DNA of 64,000 bases from CAYMPH01 sp964529415 (GTDB lineage: Bacteria > Spirochaetota > UBA4802 > UBA5550), in contig CAZGWD010000001.1 of NCBI GenBank assembly GCA_964529415.1, positions 62,001-126,000 of the forward strand, in the 5' to 3' direction. The stretch's first letter is position 1. Every line of letters begins with the position of its first letter. Position numbers and translations under genes: made by a program. This document shows, in pieces, positions 27,736 through 37,506 of the stretch. Under the pieces are notes generated by a model. The model had not been told where the DNA came from, did not search any database, and worked only from the letters and a program-made list of their open reading frames with translations.

Positions 27736-28197
27736 ATGTCATCAATACTGGATTATACTGATATTGGATTTATAAAATTTCTTGATGCTAAAAACAAATT
27801 ATCCGCAATAGAGGAACTTGCTTCTGTATTTCATGAAACAGATTCCTGTGATAATTTACCTCTTCTCATACAGGCTTTAAAAGAGCGGGAGGAAATCATG
27901 AGTACAGGCATTGGGTTTGGCATTGCTATTCCTCACGCAAAAATTCAGACTGTTAAAAAAATATCCTACGCAATTGGAATTTCAAAAAAAGGAATTAACT
28001 TTGATTCAATGGACGGCGAGCTTGTAAGGCTTATAATTCTTGTAATCGCAGGTGAAAATCAGCATAGAGATTATCTGAAGCTGCTTTCTCACATAATGTC
28101 TATATTAAAAAAAGAGGATATTAAAGAAAAAATTATTTCATCAGAAAATTCCAGGGATGTTCTCGATATATTAAGTTCAGAAGAACATAAAGTGTAA
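27736..28197 (+). CDS. PTS fructose-type IIA domain protein (PtsN-like)
   Basis: The 153-residue protein is one EIIA-fructose/nitrogen domain. The phosphorylated histidine is in GFGIAIPHAK (His67), preceded by KEREEIMSTGIG, the family pattern. No IIB or IIC permease parts are nearby, so a regulatory PtsN-like role is more likely than sugar uptake. GGAGAGG precedes the ATG and a strong terminator follows. Confidence 0.85.
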   Translation: MSSILDYTDIGFIKFLDAKNKLSAIEELASVFHETDSCDNLPLLIQALKEREEIMSTGIGFGIAIPHAKIQTVKKISYAIGISKKGINFDSMDGELVRLIILVIAGENQHRDYLKLLSHIMSILKKEDIKEKIISSENSRDVLDILSSEEHKV

Positions 28198-28201
28198 ATA
28201 T

Positions 28202-28230
28202 AAAGGGCTGCATTTTCTGCAGCCCTTTTT
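28202..28230. terminator. Intrinsic terminator
   Basis: An 11-bp stem, AAAGGGCTGCA (28202-28212) and TGCAGCCCTTT (28218-28228), with a five-base loop and a T run on the + strand to 28230. It ends the PTS IIA transcript and may also serve the P-II gene from the other side. Confidence 0.9.
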
Positions 28231-28238
28231 GATAGATA

Positions 28239-28580
28239 TCAGCCTATTGCCTCATTTCCGTTTTCGCCTGTTCTAATTCGTATGCAATCTTTTAAATCAA
28301 GAACGAAGATTTTACCATCACCTATTCCGCCTTCTTTCGCACCTTTTTTAATTGCTTCAAGCGTCTTGCTTACAAATTCTTCATTTACAGCGATTTCTAA
28401 TTTAACCTTTCTAAGCAGATTATCAACTTCCTTAACCCCTCTGTAAATCTCAGTAACACCCTTTTGTCTTCCGCAGCCGAGAACTTCAGATACTGTCATG
28501 AGATGAACTTCTACTTTTTCAAGTTCCTGTTTAACATCCTGAAGTTTGTGCGGTTTGATTATTGCTATGATATATTTCAT
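28239..28580 (-). CDS. glnK: P-II nitrogen regulatory protein lacking Tyr51
   Basis: The 113-residue protein is a standard P-II trimer subunit: an N-terminal KYIIAIIKPHKL, the T-loop EIYRGVKEV and a C-terminal GDGKIFVLDL with an RTGE segment. The residue at position 51, uridylylated in E. coli GlnB/GlnK, is Glu here; Tyr46 is kept. It should therefore not be controlled by GlnD in the usual way, though ATP/ADP/2-oxoglutarate sensing and AmtB block remain possible. It lies 23 bases after amtB on the same strand. Confidence 0.95.
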   Translation of the reverse strand: MKYIIAIIKPHKLQDVKQELEKVEVHLMTVSEVLGCGRQKGVTEIYRGVKEVDNLLRKVKLEIAVNEEFVSKTLEAIKKGAKEGGIGDGKIFVLDLKDCIRIRTGENGNEAIG

Positions 28581-28603
28581 GATTTATCTCCTTTATCCTG
28601 TAA

Positions 28604-29902
28604 TCAATCCAGCAGAGTATAACCAGACTCATGATGCTGAGTCAGGTCGAGTCCAATGTATTCATCCCTTGCATCAACTTTAAGACCAATTGTTTTATCA
28701 ACGAGAAGGAACAGTAAAAATGTTCCAAGAGCTGAAATTCCTATTGAAACAAGAACTGTAAGACCCTGAACCAGGAACTGGTTAAAGTTTCCATATAGCC
28801 ATCCGTCAGCTCCTGCAGGATTTATTGCTTTAGTTGCAAATATTCCAGTTGCAAGAGCTCCGACTATCCCGGCTATACCGTGAACTCCGAAAACATCAAG
28901 AGCATCATCATATCCGAAAAATCCTTTCACCTTTGTAACAAAAATAAATCCAAAAATGCTTCCCAAAGCTCCAATAACTATTGAAGACATTGGTGTAACA
29001 TAACCTGCTGCAGGTGTAATTGCAACAAGACCTGCAACAAGACCTGTTATAACTCCAAGAACTGTAGGAACTTTATTGAAAATTTTATCAAGAATCATCC
29101 ATGTTACTGTTGCTGCTGCTGCTGCAGTATTTGTATTGATAAATGCTGAAACTGTAAGAGGGCCGACTCCAAGAGCGCTTCCGGCATTAAAACCAAACCA
29201 GCCGAACCACAGAAATCCTGCACCAAGCACTGCAAGCGGAAGGTTATGCGGGGCTCTGTTTGTTTCAATTCCGCTTCTTTTCCCGAGCATTATTGCCATT
29301 ACAAGAGCTGAAATTCCTGCATTGATATGAATTACTGTTCCGCCTGCGAAATCAAGCGCTCCCATTTTAAACAGCCATCCGTTGGAAGACCATACCATGT
29401 GAGCTAAAGGATCATAAATCAATGTTGACCAGAGAAGAATAAAAAGAACGAAACCAGAAAACTTGATCCTCTCAGCAAAAGCGCCTATAATTAGAGCCGG
29501 AGTTATTACCGCAAACATCATCTGAAATGCCATGAATAATTGATGAGGTATTGTTGTGGCGTATACCTTGTCAGGTGTCAGGCCAACACCATTTAAACCC
29601 AGCCATTCAAGTCCGCCGATTATTCCGCCCTTATCCGGTCCGAAAGCAAGACTGTATCCGAACAATACCCATTGAATAGAAATTACAGCAAGAATAACAA
29701 ATGACTGCATCAATATTGAAAGAATATTTTTCTTTCTAACCAAACCGCCATAAAAGAATGCAAGAGTTGGGGTCATAATCATTACCATTGCTGTTGCAAC
29801 CAGCATCCATACAGTATCTGCACTTGATTGAGCAGCGGCCTTTGCTGCTTCCAAAGCCTGATTCATAGCAGTAACTGTTACCATTTGAACTGCCTGTTCC
29901 AT
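28604..29902 (-). CDS. amtB: Ammonium transporter
   Basis: The 432-residue protein has about 11 membrane segments and the twin pore histidines in GGTVIHINAG and FGVHGIAG. An N-terminal stretch precedes TPTLAFFYGGLVRKKN, the Amt signature, and the C-terminal tail ends DLTQHHESGY. It passes ammonium/ammonia across the inner membrane. AGGAGG lies just before the ATG. The adjacent P-II gene fits the widespread amtB-glnK pairing, although here amtB is first. No sigma-54 site was found upstream. Confidence 0.96.
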   Translation of the reverse strand: MEQAVQMVTVTAMNQALEAAKAAAQSSADTVWMLVATAMVMIMTPTLAFFYGGLVRKKNILSILMQSFVILAVISIQWVLFGYSLAFGPDKGGIIGGLEWLGLNGVGLTPDKVYATTIPHQLFMAFQMMFAVITPALIIGAFAERIKFSGFVLFILLWSTLIYDPLAHMVWSSNGWLFKMGALDFAGGTVIHINAGISALVMAIMLGKRSGIETNRAPHNLPLAVLGAGFLWFGWFGFNAGSALGVGPLTVSAFINTNTAAAAATVTWMILDKIFNKVPTVLGVITGLVAGLVAITPAAGYVTPMSSIVIGALGSIFGFIFVTKVKGFFGYDDALDVFGVHGIAGIVGALATGIFATKAINPAGADGWLYGNFNQFLVQGLTVLVSIGISALGTFLLFLLVDKTIGLKVDARDEYIGLDLTQHHESGYTLLD

Positions 29903-30037
29903 ATTGAACCTCCTAAATAAATATTATAAAATTTTTTGTTTATATATTTTAATTTAAGGGATTATAAATTTTTGTCAAATGGCAGGCTGCTAATTACGTA
30001 TAAAATTACATTATTTAACAAAGTTGAAACACTGAAT

Positions 30038-30067
30038 GAAAAAACTGCCGTTTAATATTACAGCAGT
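30038..30067 (-). terminator. Intrinsic terminator of the lipase gene
   Basis: Read on the minus strand, ACTGCTGT and ACGGCAGT pair (one G-U) around an eight-base loop and are followed by six T. It lies ~65 bases past the lipase stop. Confidence 0.7.
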
Positions 30068-30130
30068 GTTAAATTCCAGGTATGAAATTAAAGAGGCATG
30101 AATAATATAAATTTTATTTTTAAAAAAAAC

Positions 30131-31045
30131 TTACCGTTTTTTATTTTTTTTAGCTGTATTCACTTTTTTTTCTAATGCAGTTTTTGCTGATGGTTTTATG
30201 CTGATAATTTTTAAAATCCAGTTTGATACTACTGTCAGAACCTTGTTTCTATCAGTTTCAATTTCATTCATTGTTTCATGATAAAGATCTAAAAACGGAT
30301 AATATTCCTTATTTGATGAAGATGCATTTTCATAAACTTTTTCACTTCCAATAATATTAACAATTTTATCTGATGATCCGTGAAAAATCAGCAGCGGGAT
30401 TCTTAATTCATAAGCTCTCACAAGACATTCCCTGGCAGCTGCAGTCATTTCTGTAAATAATCTTGCTGATATTCTGTCGTGAACCAGCGGATCTTCCTTG
30501 TATAATCTGACAACTTCCTTGTCGCGGGAAATATTTTCAGCAATTAAACCATTGGACATCGTAAGTGCCGGTATATATTTTGAAAAAAACTGTCCAAGCA
30601 TTGCTTTCCAATCTGGTATATCAGCTGAAAAAATTAAAGCAGGAGAGGATAAAATCAATCCGAGTAAATCCTCTTTATATTTCAGCGTATACTTAAAAGC
30701 TATCAAACCTCCAAGACTGTGCCCTAAAAGTATTATTTTTTGTCCTGCGTTTTCCTCACGGATTGAATTTATGAATATTTTAAGATCATGGACGAAATCC
30801 ATGAAAAAATCAACATGACCTTTTTTGCCACCGGATTTTCCATGTCCTCTATGATCCATTGCATAAAATGAGATATTCTTATTCTGCAACTTATTAATAA
30901 TATTTATATACCTGCCAGAATGTTCACCAATGCCATGTGAAATTACAACTATTGATTTCTGATTAGATGCAATCCATTTCTGAAAAAAAATTTCATCCCC
31001 GCCCTTTCCTATAAAACTGCCTGTTGCATATTTATATGAATCCAT
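30131..31045 (-). CDS. Alpha/beta hydrolase, monoacylglycerol lipase/lysophospholipase type
   Basis: The 304-residue protein has the nucleophile elbow GHSLGG, an oxyanion-type SHGIGEHSGRY segment, DHRGHGKSGG, and a late Asp/His pair (GSSDKIV and DLYHETMNE). This matches the Hydrolase_4 group that cleaves lysophospholipids or monoacylglycerols. It has no signal peptide, so it acts in the cytoplasm or at the inner face of the membrane. The C-terminal tail is strongly basic (KKVNTAKKNKKR). The 211-base gap upstream (31046-31256) shows no gene. Confidence 0.85.
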   Translation of the reverse strand: MDSYKYATGSFIGKGGDEIFFQKWIASNQKSIVVISHGIGEHSGRYINIINKLQNKNISFYAMDHRGHGKSGGKKGHVDFFMDFVHDLKIFINSIREENAGQKIILLGHSLGGLIAFKYTLKYKEDLLGLILSSPALIFSADIPDWKAMLGQFFSKYIPALTMSNGLIAENISRDKEVVRLYKEDPLVHDRISARLFTEMTAAARECLVRAYELRIPLLIFHGSSDKIVNIIGSEKVYENASSSNKEYYPFLDLYHETMNEIETDRNKVLTVVSNWILKIISIKPSAKTALEKKVNTAKKNKKR

Positions 31046-31256
31046 TTATTGCTCCTGATGTCTCAATTTAAGTTAATAAATATTTTTATGATTTAAATTG
31101 TCCAGAAAAAATTATATGACATAATCTAAATACATAATAATTATATTTATTCAGTAAATCAATTTTAAATTTAAAAATAAAGGGATGATTACGCAGGAAG
31201 ATATTCTTGTATATGATTCACTCTTTTGCTGGGTTTAATATTATAAAAAATAATTT

Positions 31257-32270
31257 TTATTTTGATATGCGGTTTAAATACGGCATTGGATCAACAAAAT
31301 CAGTTCCAATCCTTACCTGATAATAGCATATGTAGCGGTTGGTTTTACCTGTTCTGCCTATATAGCCAATTACATCGCCTTTAGAGACATTCTGATCAAG
31401 CTGAGCTGAAACGCGCTGACAGTGGGAATAAGATGTTGTAAATCCGTATTTATGCTTTATTGAAACTACAAGTCCGAGTATTGGATCCCAGCGAACTTCA
31501 CTTACCTTACCAGGCGCTGTTGCTCTTATTTCAGCTCCAGGGAAAGCCTCAATATCAAGTCCATAGTGGAATTCAGGCTCCTGTGAGTTTGGCGAAGTTC
31601 TCTGCCCGTATCTTGATATTATATATCCTTCAACCGGCCATACAGATGGAGTGTTTTCAATAATTTTTTTCCTGTAATCAAGAAAAGTTTTTACCTTTGC
31701 AAGAATTTTCCTGGTTGTTTTAAGTTCGCGTTCAATTTCCTGGATATTTAATACTTCTAAAGGCGGAGCATTTTCTGCTTCAACACCTGCAGGAGCAACC
31801 GGATTTTCAATACCACCCTTTGCCCATAATGAATCAAGCTCGCTGCCTGGGGTGAGAGAATAGAGATGAGTCAATTCAGGTTTTAACTGCTGGAAAATAG
31901 TATATAGTTTGTTTATTTCTTCTTTATATTTCTGGATTTGAATTTTTGAATTGGAGCCGTATTTCTTGAGCTTTGAAACTTCTTTTACAGTTGATGAATG
32001 ATTTATTATCATAACAGATGTTATAGACACAGTAACTGTTAAAACTATTACAATCGCAGAAATGGCAAAAATTGAAATATGGAAATTTATGATTTTCTTT
32101 TCGGAATGTGGAATAAACATTACTGTGATGCGCTCATTGCCTTTTTTAATAAACCTCTCACGCCATTTCTTAAATCTTTCAGCTAAACCGCTGAAATGAT
32201 CAGTAAAGAAATTCCTGATATTCTGCTGAAGGTCGGTTAAATTTGCATCTTTAAATGGATTTAAACCCAT
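31257..32270 (-). CDS. M23/LytM-domain protein, probably catalytically inactive
   Basis: The 337-residue protein has a cytoplasmic start, one membrane segment near residues 65-90, a coiled-coil stretch, and a C-terminal M23 (lysostaphin-like) domain. The HxxxD part (His235, Asp239) and the YSH histidine are present, but the last HxH motif is replaced by an ICYYQVR segment with no His. M23 domains without that pair, such as EnvC and NlpD, do not cut peptidoglycan but activate amidases. A regulator of cell-wall hydrolysis is the likely role; the amidase at 44.4 kb could be a client. Confidence 0.85.
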   Translation of the reverse strand: MGLNPFKDANLTDLQQNIRNFFTDHFSGLAERFKKWRERFIKKGNERITVMFIPHSEKKIINFHISIFAISAIVIVLTVTVSITSVMIINHSSTVKEVSKLKKYGSNSKIQIQKYKEEINKLYTIFQQLKPELTHLYSLTPGSELDSLWAKGGIENPVAPAGVEAENAPPLEVLNIQEIERELKTTRKILAKVKTFLDYRKKIIENTPSVWPVEGYIISRYGQRTSPNSQEPEFHYGLDIEAFPGAEIRATAPGKVSEVRWDPILGLVVSIKHKYGFTTSYSHCQRVSAQLDQNVSKGDVIGYIGRTGKTNRYICYYQVRIGTDFVDPMPYLNRISK

Positions 32271-32520
32271 TATTATTTCCAGTAAAGGTTAGTTTAGATA
32301 ATACTTTCTGATTATCTATTTGTTCTTATTATATTTATCGGCAAATATATGTCAAGATTAATCTAAAAAATGAGATTCGGATTAAATCTTCGATATTATA
32401 TCATTTTTATATATAATTTTCAAATAAACACAAATATTATTTTTAATCAATTACTGCAAATAAATCCATCCTAACTTTATGTTTGACAAAAGATTCAGGT
32501 TTAATCCATTTGTTGAGCTG

Positions 32521-32561
32521 GATATACTAAAAAAATTTATTTCTAATTTTTTTAGTATATC
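32521..32561. repeat. Perfect 17-bp inverted repeat in the leuS leader
   Basis: Arms 32521-32537 and 32545-32561 are exact reverse complements with a seven-base loop. Each arm runs GATATACT then seven A then TT, or its complement. It ends 37 bases before the leuS start in a 328-base gene-free gap (32271-32598). The stem is A/T-rich and could fold in RNA as a leader hairpin or bind a dimeric protein. Confidence 0.8.
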
Positions 32562-32598
32562 TGCCATAAATATAAAATACATTTTCACTGAGGACATG

Positions 32599-35067
32599 AT
32601 GGAAGATAAAGATTATAAATTTCACAAAATTGAACAGAAATGGCATAAAAAATGGAAAGACTCCGGTGTCGATAAAGCCGTTATAGATAAAACTAAACCA
32701 AAATTCTATGTACTGGAAATGTTTCCATATCCTTCAGGAAGAATTCACATGGGCCATGTCCGTAATTACACAATCGGCGACATTGCAGCACGTTTCAAAA
32801 AAATGAAAGGCTTCAATGTGCTTCATCCGATCGGCTGGGATTCTTTTGGTCTTCCTGCAGAAAACGCTGCAATAAAAAACAACGTGCCTCCGATGAAATG
32901 GACAGCTGAAAATATCGAACACATGAAAAAGCAATTATCGAAACTCGGATTTTCCTACGACTGGTCGCGCGAACTTGCAACATATAAACCTGAATACTAC
33001 AAATGGAACCAGTGGGTTTTTATCAAGATGCTGGAGAAAGGCCTTGCATATAAGAAAAAAGCCTCAGTAAACTGGTGCCCTGAATGCCAGACAGTTCTTG
33101 CAAACGAGCAGGCAGAGAACGGCGTGTGCTGGAGATGTGATTCCTCTGTTGAGCAGAAGGAGCTTGAACAGTGGTTTTTTAAAATCACTCAATATGCGGA
33201 ACGTCTTTTACAGGGTCATGACCAGCTTGAAGGCAACTGGCCCGAGCAGGTTATTACAATGCAGAAAAACTGGATCGGAAAATCAACAGGACTCAAGGTT
33301 AATTTCAAACTCGAATCCGGTGAAGATTTTCCTATATACACAACAAGACCTGATACAGTTTTCGGCGTAACGTTTATGGCAATTGCGCCTGAGCATCCTC
33401 TTCTCGCAAATATAAATAATCCGGAATTGAAAACCTTTATTGAAAAATGCAGGAATCAATCAATGATTGACAGAACATCTGAAACAAACGAAAAGCTTGG
33501 AATAGATACAGGCCTTAAAGTTATAAATCCATTTACCGGAGAAAAGATTCCTTTATTTGCAGGAAATTTTGTTTTAATGGGTTACGGTACAGGGGCAATC
33601 ATGAGTGTTCCTGCACACGACACTCGAGACTTCGCTTTTGCGAAAAAATACGGCATTCCGATTAAACTTGTTATTGATAATCCTGATTCTCCGATTGATG
33701 TAAATACTATGATAGATGCTTATACTGAAGATGGAGTGAATGTTAACTCAGGGCCATTTACTGGACTGACAAATAAAGAAGCTATAGAAAAAATCTCCAT
33801 CTTTGCTGAAGAAAAAGATTTTGGTAAAAGAGAAGTTAATTTCAGGATACGAGACTGGCTCATATCACGCCAGAGATACTGGGGATGTCCTATACCTGTT
33901 GTTTACTGCGAAAAGTGCGGCGCTCTTCCTGTTGCTGAAAAAGATCTGCCTGTTATTCTGCCTATTGATGTTGATTTTGCAGGAGATTCAAGGTCTCCGC
34001 TTTCACGCATGAAAAGTTATACAGATACAACCTGCCCTAAATGCAGCGGCAAGGCAATACGCGATACAGATACAATGGATACATTTGTTGATTCATCCTG
34101 GTATTATGCAAAATACACATCCCCTGGATCTGCACAAATGTTTGATTCAGAAGAACTTAAATACTGGATGCCTGTTGATCAGTACATCGGTGGGATTGAG
34201 CACGCTGTACTGCATCTTCTATATGCAAGATTTTTTTCAATGGTTCTTCTTGATTTGGGGCTATTAAAAAATGAAGAACCGTTTACAAGACTGCTCACTC
34301 AGGGCATGGTAATCAAAGACGGAGCAAAGATGAGCAAGTCAAAAGGAAATGTAGTTGATCCTGATGATATTATTGAAAAATACGGAGCTGATACAGTTCG
34401 TCTGTTTATGCTTTTTGCAGCTCCTCCTCAAAAAGATCTCGACTGGTCTGACAAAGGTGTTGAAGGATCATTCCGTTTTTTAAGCAGAGTATGGAGATTT
34501 GTTTCCGCTTACAAAGATTTATATAATGAAAAATTCAATTTTAACGGTCTTAGTTTAAATGAAAAGCTTTCAAGCGTTAGAAACGAGCTTCACAGAACTC
34601 TCAAGATTGTCACCAACGATATTGAAGAAAGAATGCAGTACAACACAGCCATTGCAAGAATGATGGAGCTTACAAACTTTCTGTATCAGATTGATGAAAG
34701 CGAGTTAAAATCTCCTGAAGGCAGGATGGTAATATCTGAAGTTTTTTCTATTTTTATCAGAATGCTTTTCCCGTTTGCTCCTCATGCAGCTGAAGAGATG
34801 TGGGAAATGACAGGCAATAAAAACACCCTGACATCAAGCATTTGGCCCGAGTTTATAAGTGAACTCTCAGAAAAAAATATGATTGAAATAGTATTTCAGA
34901 TTAATGGAAAAATAAAATCCAAGGCAAGTGTTCTGCCTGGTATTCCTGAAGAAGAAATGAAAAAACTTGCTCTTGATGACAGCAAAATAAAAGATACCGT
35001 GACAGGTAAAACTATTGTTAAAGTTATTACTGTTCCAAACAAGCTTGTTAATATTGTAATAAAATAA
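32599..35067 (+). CDS. leuS: Leucyl-tRNA synthetase
   Basis: The start is set at the second of two adjacent ATG codons (32599), six bases after GAGG. The ORF extends upstream to 32479, but those residues lack LeuRS similarity and cover the 17-bp palindrome. The class I enzyme has HIGH as HMGH in FPYPSGRIHMGHVRNY, KMSKS in GAKMSKSKGNVV, an editing (CP1) domain with TTRPDTVFGVTF, and a zinc-like pair of CxxC segments near WCPECQ and CWRCD. Length is usual. It charges tRNA-Leu. Confidence 0.97.
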   Translation: MEDKDYKFHKIEQKWHKKWKDSGVDKAVIDKTKPKFYVLEMFPYPSGRIHMGHVRNYTIGDIAARFKKMKGFNVLHPIGWDSFGLPAENAAIKNNVPPMKWTAENIEHMKKQLSKLGFSYDWSRELATYKPEYYKWNQWVFIKMLEKGLAYKKKASVNWCPECQTVLANEQAENGVCWRCDSSVEQKELEQWFFKITQYAERLLQGHDQLEGNWPEQVITMQKNWIGKSTGLKVNFKLESGEDFPIYTTRPDTVFGVTFMAIAPEHPLLANINNPELKTFIEKCRNQSMIDRTSETNEKLGIDTGLKVINPFTGEKIPLFAGNFVLMGYGTGAIMSVPAHDTRDFAFAKKYGIPIKLVIDNPDSPIDVNTMIDAYTEDGVNVNSGPFTGLTNKEAIEKISIFAEEKDFGKREVNFRIRDWLISRQRYWGCPIPVVYCEKCGALPVAEKDLPVILPIDVDFAGDSRSPLSRMKSYTDTTCPKCSGKAIRDTDTMDTFVDSSWYYAKYTSPGSAQMFDSEELKYWMPVDQYIGGIEHAVLHLLYARFFSMVLLDLGLLKNEEPFTRLLTQGMVIKDGAKMSKSKGNVVDPDDIIEKYGADTVRLFMLFAAPPQKDLDWSDKGVEGSFRFLSRVWRFVSAYKDLYNEKFNFNGLSLNEKLSSVRNELHRTLKIVTNDIEERMQYNTAIARMMELTNFLYQIDESELKSPEGRMVISEVFSIFIRMLFPFAPHAAEEMWEMTGNKNTLTSSIWPEFISELSEKNMIEIVFQINGKIKSKASVLPGIPEEEMKKLALDDSKIKDTVTGKTIVKVITVPNKLVNIVIK

Positions 35068-35277
35068 TTATTTTTCCCATTTGATGTAAGTTAAGGGGTT
35101 AGGGAGATAAAAAGATGTTGATATTTGAGATTTTTTATCCCCTTATCTCATCCATCTCATCATCTCCTGTTTCTTACACATTTTAAAAAAACTAATAGAA
35201 TCGATGTCAGAATATTCAAGTCACACACCGGGATTTTAAGGGGTTTTACATTACAATGAATTTCAAATTCAATATTT

Positions 35278-36495
35278 ATGTATGATATAATTATAATAGG
35301 AACTGGACCTGCAGGTCTTTTCTCTGCTGCTTCACTTTCTTCAACATCAAAAAAAATTCTTATTCTTGAGAAAAATTCTTCAGCGGGTAAAAAGCTTCTG
35401 CTTTCAGGAAGCGGCCAGTGCAATCTGTCCCATTCCGGCGAAATAAATTCCTTTTTTTCAAAATACGGCTGTAAATCGAATTTTATCAAGCCTGCTATTC
35501 TAAATTTTTCAAATAAAGACTTAATAGAATTTTTTGAAAAAAAAGGCCTGCCTCTTTTTGAGCGGGAAGATGGTAAAATTTTTCCCAAAAGCCTGAAATC
35601 ATCCGATTTGCTTCAATTGCTTCTAAATCTGTGCAATTCAGAAAATGTTATTATAAAATACAATGAACCAGTTATTGATGTTGATTATAATAATCAGGAT
35701 TTTATTATTATATCTTTAAAAGAAACCTACAAATCTAAAATGCTGATAATAGCTACAGGTGGCAAATCCTATCCGAAAACAGGATCAACAGGAGATGGTT
35801 ATTCATTCGCTAAAAAACTCGGACATACTATAATAAATCCCAAACCTGCACTTGTTCCTGTTAAAATTAAAGATTATTCTTTTGCAGAACTTTCCGGAAT
35901 ATCAATTCCGGATGTTTTAATCAAATTGATGAGAAACAATAAATTTATTGAGGAATGTACAGGCGATATTCTTTTTACTCACAGGAATATTTCCGGCCCG
36001 GTAATTTTAAATATATCAAGATATGTAGAAAAAAACGATTTACTAATAATAAATTTTCTATCCGGAACAGAAATTAATTCTCTGGATGAATATTTAATAA
36101 AGGAATCATCTGTAAACGGCAAGCGATCTATTAAATCTGTTTTAAAAAATCTTTCATTACCATCGCGCCTGATAGATACCTTATTGCATTTTTCAGGCAT
36201 CAATACAGAAACAAAATGTGCTGAATTACCAAAAGAATCGAGGAAGAAAATATTAGAAAATTTTTTCTCTTTTAAAATGGAAGTCGAAAGGAATGAAGAT
36301 TTTGAAATTGCAATGGTTACATCCGGCGGAGTAAACACTGAGGAAGTTAACAGAAAAACCATGGAATCAAAAATAGTTTCAGGTCTTTACATAATAGGCG
36401 AATTGCTTGATATTGATGGAGACAGCGGCGGCTACAACATACAGACCGCGTTTTCTACAGGAAAACTCGCAGCCGATTCAATAATAAAATCATGA
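35278..36495 (+). CDS. FAD-dependent flavoprotein of the HI0933/BaiN family
   Basis: The 405-residue protein opens with an FAD-binding IIIGTGPAGLFSA loop. It then has GSGQCNLSHSG and ends with GDSGGYNIQTAFSTGKLAADS, a signature of the HI0933-like flavoproteins. Some members reduce bile-acid or other enones, but the native substrate is unknown in most. Its stop overlaps the stop of the PilZ gene on the other strand by six bases (36490-36495). Confidence 0.88.
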   Translation: MYDIIIIGTGPAGLFSAASLSSTSKKILILEKNSSAGKKLLLSGSGQCNLSHSGEINSFFSKYGCKSNFIKPAILNFSNKDLIEFFEKKGLPLFEREDGKIFPKSLKSSDLLQLLLNLCNSENVIIKYNEPVIDVDYNNQDFIIISLKETYKSKMLIIATGGKSYPKTGSTGDGYSFAKKLGHTIINPKPALVPVKIKDYSFAELSGISIPDVLIKLMRNNKFIEECTGDILFTHRNISGPVILNISRYVEKNDLLIINFLSGTEINSLDEYLIKESSVNGKRSIKSVLKNLSLPSRLIDTLLHFSGINTETKCAELPKESRKKILENFFSFKMEVERNEDFEIAMVTSGGVNTEEVNRKTMESKIVSGLYIIGELLDIDGDSGGYNIQTAFSTGKLAADSIIKS

Positions 36496-37506
36496 TCTAA
36501 TTTTAATCATATCAGCAAGCACCCGTAAATAATTCGAAAGTCTCTGCTTTGCATCAATATCGAGATAAAGAAAAGACATCCCGTATTCATAGTAACCCTT
36601 GTCTGAAACAAAACTTTTTGATACAATGCATTCTATATTTGAAAAAGAGTAATCCATACCGCCGATTATTTCGCTGAAACTCAATTTATAAACAATTTTC
36701 TTTTTTAATATTTCTGCTGTTTTTATTCTTATACCCTCTAATGATATATCACGGACACTTATCTGCTGAGGTTCAAGCATCTGCTGGGAGAAAATTTTAC
36801 CATCAACATACTGTACCGGAATTCTCGCATATCTTCTTTCGTTATAAACATTCAGATTTTTTGGATATGAAAAGATCATTTTATCCCCGGCATTCCGGAT
36901 TAGATTGCTTTCGCCTGAAATAAACTCCCTGTTTTTAGAAAAATTTATTAATGCAGCCGCACCCTTGGGCAGAACAAGCAGATTCGGATCAATTGGATCA
37001 ATCGCCATCCGGTCTGCAGCTACAGAAAGAACTTTTTTTTCAAAAAAATAAAGTTTTCCGTTTACTACAGTTTCAATTTCCACTTTTGTATTTGGAAGTA
37101 TGGGATATGAAGCAATCAGCATCCTGTTAACTTCAGACTTGCTGATTTTCAGCCGTTTTATATTAAGATAAAAATATTCAGCAAACTTTTCCAATACTGC
37201 AAAAGGAACGGAATCAGCCATAAATTCCTTTTTTTTGAATTCAGAAATAATGTCCGCAATTATTTTTCTTTGTGCACTGTTAAATTCAGGTCCGCGGCGT
37301 ATAATAGGCTGAGGAGTTTTAGTTGGACCGGATGAAAATGTTTTCCCGGATTTTACAGGAACATTTTCAACATACATTGTATAAAGTTTATATAGACCAT
37401 ATATACCAGCTATTACACCCAGCAGAATAAGTATAGATCCGAAATTTGTTGAAGAATCAGTAGCGCTGCTAAAGCCCTGTGATAAATTGCTTATTGGATT
37501 GCTCAT
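36490..37506 (-). CDS. Membrane-anchored PilZ-domain protein (c-di-GMP receptor)
   Basis: The 338-residue protein has one membrane segment near residues 25-45, a middle region of ~150 residues, and a C-terminal PilZ domain. The binding motifs are RRYAR (RxxxR) and DISLEG (DxSxxG), both complete, so c-di-GMP binding is expected. The middle part resembles the long N-terminal extensions of PilZ proteins common in spirochaetes. It may sense c-di-GMP made by the GGDEF proteins at 3.8 and 56.2 kb. Confidence 0.85.
   Translation of the reverse strand: MSNPISNLSQGFSSATDSSTNFGSILILLGVIAGIYGLYKLYTMYVENVPVKSGKTFSSGPTKTPQPIIRRGPEFNSAQRKIIADIISEFKKKEFMADSVPFAVLEKFAEYFYLNIKRLKISKSEVNRMLIASYPILPNTKVEIETVVNGKLYFFEKKVLSVAADRMAIDPIDPNLLVLPKGAAALINFSKNREFISGESNLIRNAGDKMIFSYPKNLNVYNERRYARIPVQYVDGKIFSQQMLEPQQISVRDISLEGIRIKTAEILKKKIVYKLSFSEIIGGMDYSFSNIECIVSKSFVSDKGYYEYGMSFLYLDIDAKQRLSNYLRVLADMIKIRS

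Noticed and set aside
29903..30130. Possible sigma-54 promoter for amtB
   Set aside because: No GG-N10-GC element with correct spacing is seen on the minus strand; only general A/T-rich DNA.
32479..32598. Upstream extension of the leuS reading frame
   Set aside because: The 40 extra residues lack LeuRS similarity, cover the 17-bp palindrome and have no ribosome-binding site, whereas GAGG precedes the ATG at 32599.
35084..35160. Possible hairpin terminator after leuS
   Set aside because: The stem can be drawn only with bulges and no clear T run follows, so it is not listed as a feature.
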